The notes beneath the pieces were generated by a model that had not been told where the DNA came from, ran no database searches, and was given only the letters and a program-made list of their open reading frames with translations. From Sandaracinaceae bacterium (GTDB lineage Bacteria; Myxococcota_A; Polyangia; Polyangiales; Sandaracinaceae), in assembly GCA_020633195.1 (NCBI GenBank), contig JACKEC010000016.1, forward strand, positions 558,001 to 622,000: DNA of 64,000 nt, read 5' to 3'. Of the stretch, positions 17,049-25,428 are shown piece by piece. Each line of letters starts with the position of its first letter. Position 1 is the stretch's first letter. The translations under genes and the position numbers were made by a program.

Positions 17049-17980
17049 GCCTCGCCGTCACCGAGCGAGCGCGCGGCCTCGGCGCAGGTGACGAAGCGAT
17101 GGCCCGTGCCCTCGAGCTCGAGGATCGCGGCGCGGAGCGCGGCGCGCTTGTCGGCGACGCCGCGCCGCAGGTCCGCCTGGTAGGGCGCGAGGAACCCGAG
17201 CCCGTCCTCGTCGGCGTCGGAGAGGTCGATCCCGTGGAGCTCGAGGCTCACCAGGGGTCGACCCACCATCGCGCGCGTGAGGAGGCGCGCGCCCCGCGGT
17301 CCCGCCAGCACCACCGTGGTGCCGATGTAGGGCAAGCGCGCCCCACGGGAAACCCCGATCGGGAGCTCGACGAGGCCGCGCCCCCGCCGCCAGTAGGGGC
17401 GCCCGACCCGGTAGGGGTTCGGCGACGCCGTGAGCACGCGCGGGTCGTCCACGACGCTGCGCGAGCGCCGGCCGCGCAGGCGGATCCACTGGATGGCCGC
17501 CGCCTTGAGGCCGAAGTACGGCGGGCAAGGGAACACGCTCGAGTCGTAGGCGACCCCGAGCTCGGCGAGGACGTCGAAGACCTCGTCGGTGATCGTGTAG
17601 CCGGGCGCGCGGAAGCCCACGGGCCGGACCCCCGTGGCTCGCTCGATCGCGTCGGCGCCGCCGAGCACCTCGTCGCGGATCTTCGCGCGCGGCCGCCGGC
17701 TCAGGTCGTAGAGGTGCGACAGCGAGTGGTTCGCGACCTCGTGCCCGTCCTCGACGAGCGCGCGCAGCGCGGCGGCGTTCCGGGCGTCGTCGAGGTCCCC
17801 GCCGATCGCGAAGAACGTGGCGCGGACCCCGAGGTCGTCGAAGAGCTCGCGCAGGCGGGGGAGGGCCTTCGCGTAGATGGCGCGCGCCGTGTCTCCCGTC
17901 GGCGGCTCGAGGCCGTAGATGGCCGAGTAGCAGCCGATCTCGTCGAGGTCGACGCTCAGCGCCGCGAGCCGCTCCGTCAC
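17045..17980 (-). CDS. Polysaccharide deacetylase (NodB/CE4)
   Basis: A 311-aa enzyme of carbohydrate esterase family 4, which removes N-acetyl (or O-acetyl) groups from glycans. Motif 1 is LSVDLDEIG near residue 9, the metal-binding motif 2 is HEVANHSLSHLYDLS near 100, and motif 3 is VGFRAPGYTITDEVFD near 135. No signal peptide is visible, so it may act on a cytosolic lipid-linked or nascent glycan. It sits between a GT2 glycosyltransferase and a membrane kinase, with GTGA overlaps on both sides. This points to one pathway of surface glycan making under kinase control. Confidence 0.9.
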   Translation of the reverse strand: MTERLAALSVDLDEIGCYSAIYGLEPPTGDTARAIYAKALPRLRELFDDLGVRATFFAIGGDLDDARNAAALRALVEDGHEVANHSLSHLYDLSRRPRAKIRDEVLGGADAIERATGVRPVGFRAPGYTITDEVFDVLAELGVAYDSSVFPCPPYFGLKAAAIQWIRLRGRRSRSVVDDPRVLTASPNPYRVGRPYWRRGRGLVELPIGVSRGARLPYIGTTVVLAGPRGARLLTRAMVGRPLVSLELHGIDLSDADEDGLGFLAPYQADLRRGVADKRAALRAAILELEGTGHRFVTCAEAARSLGDGEA

Positions 17981-18690
17981 CCCTGGATCCGGATCGCGTA
18001 GACCAGCCGCGCCATGTTCTTCAGCACGTTCGGCACGCGCCGGAACAGGTGGATCGCGGGGGCCCGCTTCTCGAGCACGCGGATCGGGATCTCGACCGAG
18101 CGCACGCCGCTCCGCTCGGCGCGGATGACGAACTCGCTCGCGAACAGGTCCTTGTCGACGAGGCAGGAGCGCGCGACCTCGACGAGCGCGGCGCGCCGGA
18201 AGGCCTTGAGGCCGTGGGTGTCGGTGCCGCGGAAGCCGAGGCTCGCGCGGAGCATCCCGTTGATCACCTTGGTCGCCACGCGGCGCACGATCGGGCGCTC
18301 GTCGCTGGCGCCGCGCATCGCCTTGGAGCCGACCACCAGGTCCGCCCGGTTGGTCTCGAGCAGGTCCATCGCGCGCACGTAGAAGTCCGTGTCGCACAGG
18401 TCGATCTCGTCGCAGATCACGAACTCGCCGCGCGCGCGCAGGATGCCCGACTTCAGCGCGCCGCCGTAGTTGGGCTGGCCGAAGCTGAAGGTGTGGACCT
18501 GCTCGAAGCGCTCCGCGAGCCCCTCGGCGATCTTCACCGTGGCGTCGCGCGAGCCGTTCTCCGCGAGCAGCAGCTCGTACGGCCAATCGAGCTCCGAGAG
18601 CCGATCGATCAGGTCGACCACGGCGGCGTGGAGGATCGCCTCCTCGTTGTAGATCGGGATGACGATCGAGATTCGCGGCTCCGGCGGCAT
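17977..18690 (-). CDS. Family 2 glycosyltransferase (dolichyl-phosphate-mannose-synthase-like)
   Basis: A 237-aa GT-A fold transferase. It begins RISIVIPIYNEEAILHAAV and has LLLAENGSRDATVKIAEGL, GALKSGILRARGEFVICDE and the acceptor-side VVGSKAMRGASDERPIVRR, as in polyprenyl-phosphate glycosyltransferases. The usual DxD metal site reads DEIDLCDTDF. There are no C-terminal membrane helices, so it is likely a peripheral membrane enzyme moving a sugar to a lipid carrier. It is the first gene of the overlapping operon with the deacetylase, kinase and exported protein. Confidence 0.9.
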   Translation of the reverse strand: MPPEPRISIVIPIYNEEAILHAAVVDLIDRLSELDWPYELLLAENGSRDATVKIAEGLAERFEQVHTFSFGQPNYGGALKSGILRARGEFVICDEIDLCDTDFYVRAMDLLETNRADLVVGSKAMRGASDERPIVRRVATKVINGMLRASLGFRGTDTHGLKAFRRAALVEVARSCLVDKDLFASEFVIRAERSGVRSVEIPIRVLEKRAPAIHLFRRVPNVLKNMARLVYAIRIQG

Positions 18691-18749
18691 CGCGGCGGGA
18701 TATTGAACGGGGAGCCGCCGCGGTCAAGAGCAGCGGTCAAGAGCACCAG

Positions 18750-19697
18750 TCAGGAGCAGCAGCCCGGGGGGCACGGATCGGGCCCGCGTTCCACGTGCTC
18801 GGCGACGAGGTCGCGGAGGAGCCGGACGAAGCGCGGGTGGGAGCCGGCCGTCGGGGCTCGGGTCACCCGGATCCCGCGGGCGGCCGCGTGCGCCGCGGCC
18901 TCGACGTCGAGGTCCCAGGCGACCTCCATGTGGTCGGCGATGAACCCGAACGGCGCGACGACCACGGACGCCCCCTCGGGCACGTCGTCGAGCGCGGCGA
19001 GGATGTCGGGCTCGAGCCACGGCTGATGCGGCGGCCCGGAGCGGCTCTGGTAGACGAGGCGCCAGCGCTCGACCCCGGTGCGCCTGGACACGGCCTCCGC
19101 GAGGTCCTCGAGCTCGGCCACGTAGTCGCACGTCGCGGCCATCGCCACGGGGATGCTGTGGGCGGTGAAGAGCACCTCGGGGTGCGCCTCGCCGGTGTCG
19201 CGTCGGCTGGCCTCGAGGGCCTCCTGGAGCCGCTCCACGCAGGTGTCGACGTAGCCGGGCCGCCGCGAGAACGGGCGGATCTTCTCGATGACCGGGGCGC
19301 CCTCGATCTGCGCGCGCGCGGCGTCGAGGTCGTCGAGGTACCGGCGGCACCCGGACGCGGAGGAGAGCGCGCTCGTCGCGAGCGCCACGGCTCGGGTGAT
19401 CCCGTCGTCGCGCATCTGCCGGACGGTGTCGACGAGGTGCGGGCGCCAGAACCGATTGCCCCAGTACACGGGGAGGTCGGGGCCGTGCGCGGCGAGCTCT
19501 TCGCGGAGCCTGTCGATGAGCTCGCTGGTGAGCTGGTTGATCGGCGAGACGCCGCCGAAGTGGTGGTAGTGCTCGGCGACCACCCGCAGGCGCGCCTCGG
19601 GGACGCGGTCCCCGACCACGTTCTTCAGGAACGGCATCACCTCGTCGGGGCCCTCGGGGCCGCCGAACGAGACGATGAGGATGGCGTCGTGGGTCAT
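18750..19697 (-). CDS. hemH: Ferrochelatase
   Basis: A 315-aa enzyme that inserts Fe(II) into the porphyrin in haem synthesis. Typical motifs are IVSFGGPEGPDEVMPFLKNV, HYHHFGGVSPINQLT (45-57), the catalytic His180 in FTAHSIPVAM, YQSRSGPPHQPWLEPDI and VAPFGFIADHMEVAWDLD with Glu258. Cys117 (SGCRRY) and a C-terminal Cys309-Cys313-Cys314 cluster match the one-plus-three cysteine arrangement known for bacterial ferrochelatases carrying a [2Fe-2S] cluster. Its ATG overlaps the manA stop (ATGA), so it is cotranslated with the mannose isomerase, an unusual partner. Confidence 0.95.
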   Translation of the reverse strand: MTHDAILIVSFGGPEGPDEVMPFLKNVVGDRVPEARLRVVAEHYHHFGGVSPINQLTSELIDRLREELAAHGPDLPVYWGNRFWRPHLVDTVRQMRDDGITRAVALATSALSSASGCRRYLDDLDAARAQIEGAPVIEKIRPFSRRPGYVDTCVERLQEALEASRRDTGEAHPEVLFTAHSIPVAMAATCDYVAELEDLAEAVSRRTGVERWRLVYQSRSGPPHQPWLEPDILAALDDVPEGASVVVAPFGFIADHMEVAWDLDVEAAAHAAARGIRVTRAPTAGSHPRFVRLLRDLVAEHVERGPDPCPPGCCS

Positions 19698-20659
19698 GCG
19701 GTCGAGAAGATGCCATGCGCCCGGTCGAGCCGCGCGGGGCCACGATGACCGGGTGGCAGCGCGGCGGTGCGGCCGGCTTCGACGCGGAGGTCGCCGAGCG
19801 TGATCGCGCCCGCGAGGACGGTGAGGCCGGCGACGGTCGGGCCCACCTCGAGCTCGAGCTCGCCGGTGCCCGCGAGCCGGCGGACCCCGAGCGGCGGCCC
19901 CTCGACCAGCTCGTCCCAGCGCGCCGCGTCGTCGAGCGCTGGCGCGCCCGCGCGCACGCGGATCTGGTCGAGCAGCCGCTCGCCGCGCGGGAGATCCCAT
20001 CGCGTCACCGCGAGCGCCTCCTCGACGTGCAGGTCCCGCGGCGAGCCGCCCGGATCGCGGCGGCCCTCGGCGTCGTAGGTGCGGTTCCAGTCCCAGTAGC
20101 GGTAGGTCACGCCGCGGCGGCCCGGGCTGACCCGCTGCGGCTCGACGAGGAACACCCCGCCCCCGATGCAGTGCGGGGTCCCCGCCTCGATCGAGAAGAA
20201 GTCGCCAGGCTCCACGGGCACGAACGGCAGCAGCGCCGACAGGTCGCCGCCCTCCGCGAGCACGCGGCGCAAGGTGGCTTCGTCCGCGTCCTCGGCCAGG
20301 CCGAGGTAGATCCCCGCGCCCGGGTCGCGGTCGATCACGTACCAGGCCTCGGGCTTGCCCGCCTCGTCGGGGGCGAGGCCGGCGTCGTCGTCGCTCGGGT
20401 GGATCTGCACCGAGAGCGCGTCCGCCGCGTCGAGCAGCTTCACCAGCAGCGGCGTGTCGCCGAGCACGTCCCGGAGCGCGCGCCCGTCGTCGAGCCGACT
20501 GGGAAACGAGGGCTCGATCGAGAGCTCCCAGGACTCGCCGACCACGTCCCCCGAGGGCAGGCCCTTGAGGCGCCGGATGCGGTGGCCGCCCCACGGCGTG
20601 CGCGTCGGCGGCGTGAAGCACGCCTTCTGGAGCAGCAGCGGGGGGATCGGGTTCTCCAC
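19694..20659 (-). CDS. manA: Mannose-6-phosphate isomerase, class I
   Basis: A 321-aa zinc enzyme that interconverts mannose 6-phosphate and fructose 6-phosphate, supplying GDP-mannose for glycans. Cupin metal-site motifs are seen: LLDAADALSVQIHPSDDDA, GKPEAWYVIDRDPGAGIYLG and SIEAGTPHCIGGGVFLVEPQ. The length fits the short bacterial type. The start is GTG at 20659. The gene diverges from a 106-aa conserved-looking protein and overlaps hemH downstream. Confidence 0.92.
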   Translation of the reverse strand: MENPIPPLLLQKACFTPPTRTPWGGHRIRRLKGLPSGDVVGESWELSIEPSFPSRLDDGRALRDVLGDTPLLVKLLDAADALSVQIHPSDDDAGLAPDEAGKPEAWYVIDRDPGAGIYLGLAEDADEATLRRVLAEGGDLSALLPFVPVEPGDFFSIEAGTPHCIGGGVFLVEPQRVSPGRRGVTYRYWDWNRTYDAEGRRDPGGSPRDLHVEEALAVTRWDLPRGERLLDQIRVRAGAPALDDAARWDELVEGPPLGVRRLAGTGELELEVGPTVAGLTVLAGAITLGDLRVEAGRTAALPPGHRGPARLDRAHGIFSTA

Positions 20660-20663
20660 TTTC

Positions 20664-20692
20664 TTGGTGCCTCGTCGGCCTACATGTAGGTT
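20664..20692 (+). promoter_or_regulatory. Possible sigma-70 promoter for the 106-aa protein
   Basis: TTGGTG at 20664-20669 and TAGGTT at 20687-20692 are separated by 17 bp. A start near 20699 would leave a short leader containing a good Shine-Dalgarno sequence (GGAGG, about 20706) before the ATG at 20719. The match is partial, so this is tentative. Confidence 0.3.
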
Positions 20693-20718
20693 CGGGCGGT
20701 CCTCGGAGGGACCACGAC

Positions 20719-21039
20719 ATGGGATTCAAGGGCAAGGATCGCCGGATTCACAAGGTCTTCGTCACGCGCAACACGGAGTATCACGTGCGTCGAGACACGT
20801 GCGTGGCCGTCAAGGACCGCCGAAGCGGGGAGTGGCTGCGCAGCCACCTCGCGCTGAAGAACAAGGTCCACGGTGGCATTCGGTTCTCGCGCAACGGCGG
20901 CATCGTCCCGAACACCGGCGCGCCGCGGGTCGGCGAGTCGCTGTTCTTCCACGCCGCGGGCCGGGATCTCGTCACGAGCCCGATCCTCAGCGTCGAGCGG
21001 CCGCGGCAGAACACCGTCAGCCGCTACCCGCGCGCCTGA
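20719..21039 (+). CDS. Conserved-looking hypothetical protein (106 aa)
   Basis: A basic 106-aa soluble protein starting MGFKGKDRRIHKVFVTRNTE and rich in Arg and Lys, without cysteines other than one at about 28 (RDTCVAVKD). A GGAGG sequence 8 nt upstream and strong codon bias support translation from this ATG. The family is not recognised; the compact strand-rich pattern and charge would suit a nucleic-acid-binding protein, but that is a guess. Its TGA is immediately followed by a remnant of repeat family B. Confidence 0.65.
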   Translation: MGFKGKDRRIHKVFVTRNTEYHVRRDTCVAVKDRRSGEWLRSHLALKNKVHGGIRFSRNGGIVPNTGAPRVGESLFFHAAGRDLVTSPILSVERPRQNTVSRYPRA

Positions 21040-21042
21040 GAG

Positions 21043-21062
21043 GTTTATCGACAGACCTCGAG
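21043..21062. repeat. Repeat family B, terminal remnant (B6)
   Basis: Twenty bases reading GTTTATCGACAGACCTCGAG match the terminal part of the family B unit and start 3 nt after a gene stop codon, the same placement as the full copies. Confidence 0.7.
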
Positions 21063-21118
21063 CTCTCCGGCCTTCACGCCGTGGACTCGGCCCCGGCCGC
21101 GCGTTATATCGCCTGGCC

Positions 21119-21526
21119 GTGTCCGAAGAAGCGCGCAAGACGATCCGGGTGGTCGGAGCGGTCATCGAGAAGGATGGCCGCTACCTCATCACGCAGCGGC
21201 GCCCCAACGCGGTGCTGCCGCTGCTGTGGGAGTTCCCGGGCGGCCGCGTCGAGGACGAGGAGAGCGACGTGGACGCGCTCCGGCGCGAGATCGACGAGCG
21301 CCTCGGCGTCAGCGTCGAGGTCTCGCAGCCGTGGATCTGCTTCCGGACGCACCCCTACGAGCACTACACCGTCGACCTCTACCTCTACGAGTGCGCGCTC
21401 ATCGGCGGCGAGCTCGTGAAGCAGGCGGTGCACGACTTCCGCTGGGTGACCAGCGAGGAGTTCGACGACTTCCCGTTCACGCCCGTGGATCAGGCGTCGA
21501 TGAACAAGCTCCTGGGGGAGGCGTGA
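21119..21526 (+). CDS. Nudix hydrolase (MutT-like)
   Basis: A 135-aa Nudix enzyme of the MutT/CTP pyrophosphohydrolase type, which hydrolyses (oxidised) nucleoside triphosphates. The start is GTG at 21119. The fold begins IRVVGAVIEKDGRYLITQRR with LLWEFPGGRVEDEE and the Nudix box reading GRVEDEE...RREIDERLGV. In the consensus REUxEExGU the second Glu of the EE pair is replaced by Arg, a position that normally helps bind metal. The enzyme may therefore be altered in activity. Its stop overlaps the GTG of the DUF4920 lipoprotein. Confidence 0.88.
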   Translation: MSEEARKTIRVVGAVIEKDGRYLITQRRPNAVLPLLWEFPGGRVEDEESDVDALRREIDERLGVSVEVSQPWICFRTHPYEHYTVDLYLYECALIGGELVKQAVHDFRWVTSEEFDDFPFTPVDQASMNKLLGEA

Positions 21527-22032
21527 GGGCGACGCTCGCGCTGGTGTGCTTGACGCTCGCCGGCTGCACCGCGAGCGGTGAGCCGACCACGCGCCTGCCC
21601 GCCGCGCCCACGGCGGCGGCCCCCGCGCTGGCGCGCACGGCGCACGGCGAGGCCCTCGACGAGAGCGTGCCGCTGACCGAGCTGTCCGAGATCGTCGCGG
21701 AGCCCGAGCGCTTCCGCGATCGCGTCGTGCGCACCGAGGGCGAGATCGCTCGCGTGTGTCAGCGCGCCGGCTGCTGGATGGAGCTGCGCGCTCCCGACGG
21801 CCCGGCGGTCCGCGTCCCGATGGCCGGCCACTCGTTCTTCCTCCCGCAGGACTCGGCGGGCCGCCACGCGACCATGCAAGGCCGCGTGCAGATCCGCGAG
21901 CTCTCGGCCGACGTCCGCGAGCACCTCGAGTCCGAGGGCGCGCAGGCCACCGCGTCCGCGCTGTCCATCGAGGCCACCGGCGTCGTGATCGACGACGCGG
22001 CCCCCGCTCGCGCCCCGCACGCGACGCTGTAG
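21523..22032 (+). CDS. DUF4920-like lipoprotein
   Basis: A 169-aa exported lipoprotein with lipobox LAGC (Cys15). The domain at about 55-165 has RFRDRVVRTEGEIARVCQRA followed by GCWMELR and VRVPMAGHSFFLPQDSAGRH. The C-x4-GCWM motif is characteristic of DUF4920, an OB-like domain of unknown function suspected to bind metal. It is translationally coupled to the Nudix gene (GTGA). A periplasmic or outer-membrane location is expected. Confidence 0.75.
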   Translation: MRATLALVCLTLAGCTASGEPTTRLPAAPTAAAPALARTAHGEALDESVPLTELSEIVAEPERFRDRVVRTEGEIARVCQRAGCWMELRAPDGPAVRVPMAGHSFFLPQDSAGRHATMQGRVQIRELSADVREHLESEGAQATASALSIEATGVVIDDAAPARAPHATL

Positions 22033-22107
22033 CAAAGGGCGTCGGCGCTCGTCCTTCGCGGGCTCGGTTCTCGTAGAACCGGTCGATCCGCGCTACGCCT
22101 CTGGCTC

Positions 22108-22887
22108 GTGGCCGACGCAATCACGCACTGCCCCACCTGCCGCACGGAGATCCCCGCCGGCGCGGTGCGGTGTCCGGGCTGCGGGCGCGTGTTCGGCGAG
22201 GAGAACCGCTGCCCGCACTGCCACGCGATCGCGGCGGTCATCGAGCGGCGCGGGAAGACCTACTGCGCCGCGTGCGGCAAGCCGAGGGTCGGCGCGGTCA
22301 CGCTGCGCGGTGACAAGGCGCGCGGCTCGATCGTGCCGACGTCGCGGGCCGCGCGAGAGGCGGGCACCGCAGCGATGCTGACCCGCGCGCGCGGCCGCAC
22401 CCAGCGCGCGTTCGGGATCTTCGCGCTCGCGGCCGGGATCGCGGCCGCCGCCACCGTCGCCGCGCTCGTCCCCGGCGGCGCGGGGATCGGGCTCGCGCTC
22501 CTCGTGGGGCTGCTCGGCGTCGGCGCCGGCGCGTTCTCGATCCGGAGCGGCGCGCGCAACATGGAGCGCGCGCGGGGGATCGGCGACGAGGTGGGTCGCG
22601 AGGCGGTGCGGGATCTCGCGAAGAAGAAGGGCGGGGTGCTGAGCGCCGCCCAGACCGCCGAGGCCCTCGGGCTCTCCGTCGAGGACGCCGACGCGGTGCT
22701 CACCTCGCTGGTCGGCGATGGGAGCGAGGTCGACGTGGAGATCGATGACCAGGGCGGCGTCGCCTACGTCTTCCACGAGCTTCGCGCGCGTGGCGCGCAG
22801 GTCCGCGTCGAGACCTTCGAGCCGGAGGTCGAGGAGGCGCTCGAGCCCGAGGCCGACGCGCGCGCGGATCGTCGCCGGGGGCTGTGA
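22108..22887 (+). CDS. Zinc-ribbon membrane protein
   Basis: A 259-aa protein with two N-terminal zinc ribbons (Cys8, 11, 22, 25 and Cys35, 38, 53, 56), a linker, two adjoining membrane helices (FGIFALAAGIAAAATVAALV; GIGLALLVGLLGVGAGAFSI) and a cytosolic C-terminal domain. The latter resembles a winged helix (KKGGVLSAAQTAEALGLSVE...LTSLVGDGSEVDVEIDDQGG), ending in an acidic tail. The combination suggests a membrane-held regulator, but no specific family is recognised. Start GTG at 22108. Confidence 0.7.
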   Translation: MADAITHCPTCRTEIPAGAVRCPGCGRVFGEENRCPHCHAIAAVIERRGKTYCAACGKPRVGAVTLRGDKARGSIVPTSRAAREAGTAAMLTRARGRTQRAFGIFALAAGIAAAATVAALVPGGAGIGLALLVGLLGVGAGAFSIRSGARNMERARGIGDEVGREAVRDLAKKKGGVLSAAQTAEALGLSVEDADAVLTSLVGDGSEVDVEIDDQGGVAYVFHELRARGAQVRVETFEPEVEEALEPEADARADRRRGL

Positions 22888-22937
22888 CGGGAGGCCCCCC
22901 TCGCGGTGAGCGGGCAGAACGGGCATCATCCGTGGGC

Positions 22938-24593
22938 ATGAGTGATTCCGGGGGCGACACACCGGACCAGCCGGTCCGCGCGCGCAGGGTCCGCACGCGC
23001 GAGCCCACGTTGATCGGGATGGTGGCGGCCAAGCCGACGCCCATCGAGCCTCCGTCGATCGAGCCACAGTCGATCGAACCACAGTCCATCGAACCGGCCA
23101 CCCTCGAGCCGGCCACCGTCGAGCCCGCTTCCGCGCCGGCGGCCCCGCCGCCGCCGGCGGCGAAGAAGGCCTTCCCGGCGCCGAGCTCCGGGGTCGTCCC
23201 CAAGGCGCCGCCCGCGTTCACCGCGCGGGGGCTGCCGCCGCGCAAGCCGTTCCCGCGGCGCCCCCCGGAGCCGCCGCCCAAGGCCAAGCCCGAGCCGGAG
23301 CCCGCGGCCGTCGAGCCGGAGCTCGCGTCTCCGTCGGAGCCGCCGCCGGAGGACCTCGGGGGCGAGCCGACCCAGGCCGCCGCCGAGCGCCCGGGGGCCC
23401 GCACCCTCATGGACGACTGGTCGTCCGCCGAGATCCCGGACGTGGGCGAGGAGGACGACGACGTCAGCGCGGCCCCGCTGGCTGGCGAGTCCACGCAGGT
23501 CACCGACGAGCCCGAGGCGATCCACACCGACCCCGGCCTCGAGATCCCGTTCGAGGGCGAGCTCGCGTCGGAGCCCACGATGCCCGCCGCGTCCGCGCTC
23601 GAGCCGGAGAGCCGCGTCACCGATCCGCTCCCTCCGGGTGCGCCGGTCGGCGTGCGACCGGAGCCCGTCGTGCACGACGACCTCGTCCCCGTCTCCACGG
23701 TGATCGTCGACCCCGCGAGCCTCAAGCAGCCGGCCCAGGTCTACACGATGGACATGGACTCCGGCCGGATCGCCATGCAGACCGGCGACGAGGAGGCGTA
23801 CGTCGTCCCCGGGACCAAGAGCTCGATGGGGCTCTGGATCGGCCTCGCGATCGGCGGCGTCCTCGTGGTCGCGGTGGGCGTCGGGCTCGGGTACGCGTTC
23901 ATGAGCGGCGGCTCCGGCGACTCGATCGTGGCGACCGAGTCGGGCGCCGATCCCGAGCCCGCCGTCGAGCCGACGCAGGCCGTGGCGGACCCCGCCGAGC
24001 CGGTGGTGCGGGAGCCCTCCGAGCCCAACGCGCCGCCCAACGCGCAGCCCAACGCGGAGCCCGACGGGACGGAGCCGATCGCGGAAGACGGCGAAGAGGG
24101 CGAAGAAGGCGAGGAGGACGCCGACGACGAGCCCGTCGCGCCCGTCGCCGCGGGGACCGTCTCGATCGCGGACGTCGAAGCTTACGAGCTCGAGCTGCCC
24201 CGGCTGAGCAGGCGCGCGCGTCGGATGACTCAGGCGCAGCGGCGCCAGCAGTCGGGCCGGCTGCGCGCGCGCGCGTTCGCCGCGTACCGCGCGGAGCGCT
24301 GGGAGGACGCAGCCACGAGCTACGCCGAGGCGCTCACGATCAACGACTGGGACGTGGCGTCGGTCGAGGGGATGGCGCGGACCCGCGCGCGGCAGGAGCG
24401 CTTCCCCGAAGCCGTCGCGTGGGCCGAGCTGGCCGTGCAGCGCAACGCGCGCAGCGCCGCGACCTTCCGGATCCTGGGTGACGTGTGGCGACAGGCCGGC
24501 CACCCGGACCGAGCGCGCGAGGCCTGGCGCCGAGGCCTGCGGCGTCACCCCGACGACCGCTGGCTGCGTCAGCGCATCCGCGACCTGGAGTGA
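22938..24593 (+). CDS. Pro/Glu-rich membrane protein with C-terminal TPRs
   Basis: A 551-aa single-span protein. Residues 1-280 are disordered, Pro/Glu/Ala-rich, with IEPQS-type repeats near 35-60. A membrane helix lies at about 295-317 (MGLWIGLAIGGVLVVAVGVG). A second acidic linker follows, then two or three TPR-like helical repeats in the last 150 residues (RARAFAAYRAERWEDAATSY; AATFRILGDVWRQAGHPDRA). Such architecture is common in myxobacterial scaffolds near kinases and the Frz/gliding machineries, but the partner is unknown. The TGA stop is the first triplet of repeat B1. Confidence 0.7.
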   Translation: MSDSGGDTPDQPVRARRVRTREPTLIGMVAAKPTPIEPPSIEPQSIEPQSIEPATLEPATVEPASAPAAPPPPAAKKAFPAPSSGVVPKAPPAFTARGLPPRKPFPRRPPEPPPKAKPEPEPAAVEPELASPSEPPPEDLGGEPTQAAAERPGARTLMDDWSSAEIPDVGEEDDDVSAAPLAGESTQVTDEPEAIHTDPGLEIPFEGELASEPTMPAASALEPESRVTDPLPPGAPVGVRPEPVVHDDLVPVSTVIVDPASLKQPAQVYTMDMDSGRIAMQTGDEEAYVVPGTKSSMGLWIGLAIGGVLVVAVGVGLGYAFMSGGSGDSIVATESGADPEPAVEPTQAVADPAEPVVREPSEPNAPPNAQPNAEPDGTEPIAEDGEEGEEGEEDADDEPVAPVAAGTVSIADVEAYELELPRLSRRARRMTQAQRRQQSGRLRARAFAAYRAERWEDAATSYAEALTINDWDVASVEGMARTRARQERFPEAVAWAELAVQRNARSAATFRILGDVWRQAGHPDRAREAWRRGLRRHPDDRWLRQRIRDLE

Positions 24594-24691
24594 GTCCCGA
24601 GGGCGCGAAGCGACCGAGGGATCTCAGTGGGGAGCGCGAGGGGCTTGCCCCTCGCCGGAGAGAAATCGCCGAAGGCGATTTATCGACAGAC
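24591..24691 (+). repeat. Repeat family B, copy B1 (about 100 bp, two hairpins)
   Basis: The unit runs TGAGTCC, a variable arm, ATCTCAGTGGGGAGCGCG, hairpin GAGGGGCTTGCCCCTC, CCGGAGAG, hairpin AAATCGCCGAAGGCGATTT and ATCGACAGA. The first TGA is the stop codon of the TPR protein. B1 carries the variable arm type CGAGGGCGCGAAGCGACC. It is in direct tandem with B2. Confidence 0.93.
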
Positions 24692-24693
24692 AG

Positions 24694-24798
24694 TGAGTCC
24701 GACGACGCGAAGCGTCGGAGGATCTCAGTGGGGAGCGCGAGGGGCTTGCCCCTCGCCGGAGAGAAATCGCCGGAGGCGATTTATCGACAGATCTCGAG
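24694..24798 (+). repeat. Repeat family B, copy B2
   Basis: The second tandem unit has the arm CGACGACGCGAAGCGTCG, the same two hairpins and the end ATCGACAGATCTCGAG. Its right end lies 2 nt from the TGA of the leftward gene at 24801, so the B1-B2 pair fills the whole space between two convergent genes. Confidence 0.93.
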
Positions 24799-24800
24799 CC

Positions 24801-25376
24801 TCAGGCGAGGCCGCGGGCCTGCGCGCGCTCGTCCGGCGCGCGGACCGCGTGGCTCAGCGCGATCACCTCGATGAGGATGGCGCGGTAGACCACGTCGAAC
24901 GCGTCGAGGTCGGGGGACCCATCCGCCTGCGCGAGCGCCTCGTCGAAGTGGTGCTGCACGTACGCCACGAGCGCGGGCTGCCCCATCGCGACCACGTCGT
25001 CGCTCTCGAACACCTCGGTGGGGTCGGCCGCGCGCAGCTCCTCGTCCACCTCGAGCGTCTCGAGCGCGATCCGCAGCGCCGCCTCGTCCACCTCGTCGAG
25101 CCGCGTCGGGAACGCCTCCCGGAAGGCCATGTAGACGGTGACCACGAGGAAGTAGCCGACCGACTGCGCCAGCTCGTCGGCCTCGCTCGAGACCTCCCCG
25201 GCCAGCCACTCGGCGAGGTGTGGCTGGAGCCGATCCATCTCCCGGTAGCCCGCGTCGAGGGTCGTTTGGAGCCCCTCGTCGTCGTCCCCGAGCGACGCCT
25301 CGAGCCCATCGAGGGCCACCTCGTCCACGACCGCCCACGGAGGAACGGGTCGCAGCGCTGCCTTGCGAAGAAACAC
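24801..25376 (-). CDS. Hypothetical acidic protein (191 aa)
   Basis: A soluble, strongly acidic, mostly helical protein of 191 aa from the GTG at 25376. No signal peptide, membrane span or known motif is seen. Stretches such as GYREMDRLQPHLAEWLAGEV and VGYFLVVTVYMAFREAFPTR suggest a compact helical bundle. No Shine-Dalgarno is evident; TATGCT 7 nt before the GTG could be a -10 box of a leaderless transcript. It follows the 461-aa hypothetical gene by 52 nt on the same strand. Confidence 0.6.
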   Translation of the reverse strand: MFLRKAALRPVPPWAVVDEVALDGLEASLGDDDEGLQTTLDAGYREMDRLQPHLAEWLAGEVSSEADELAQSVGYFLVVTVYMAFREAFPTRLDEVDEAALRIALETLEVDEELRAADPTEVFESDDVVAMGQPALVAYVQHHFDEALAQADGSPDLDAFDVVYRAILIEVIALSHAVRAPDERAQARGLA

Positions 25377-25428
25377 GCTGGCAGCATAGCGCGCGAGGAT
25401 CGGACGCCACCCATATTCGGCCCCGGCC

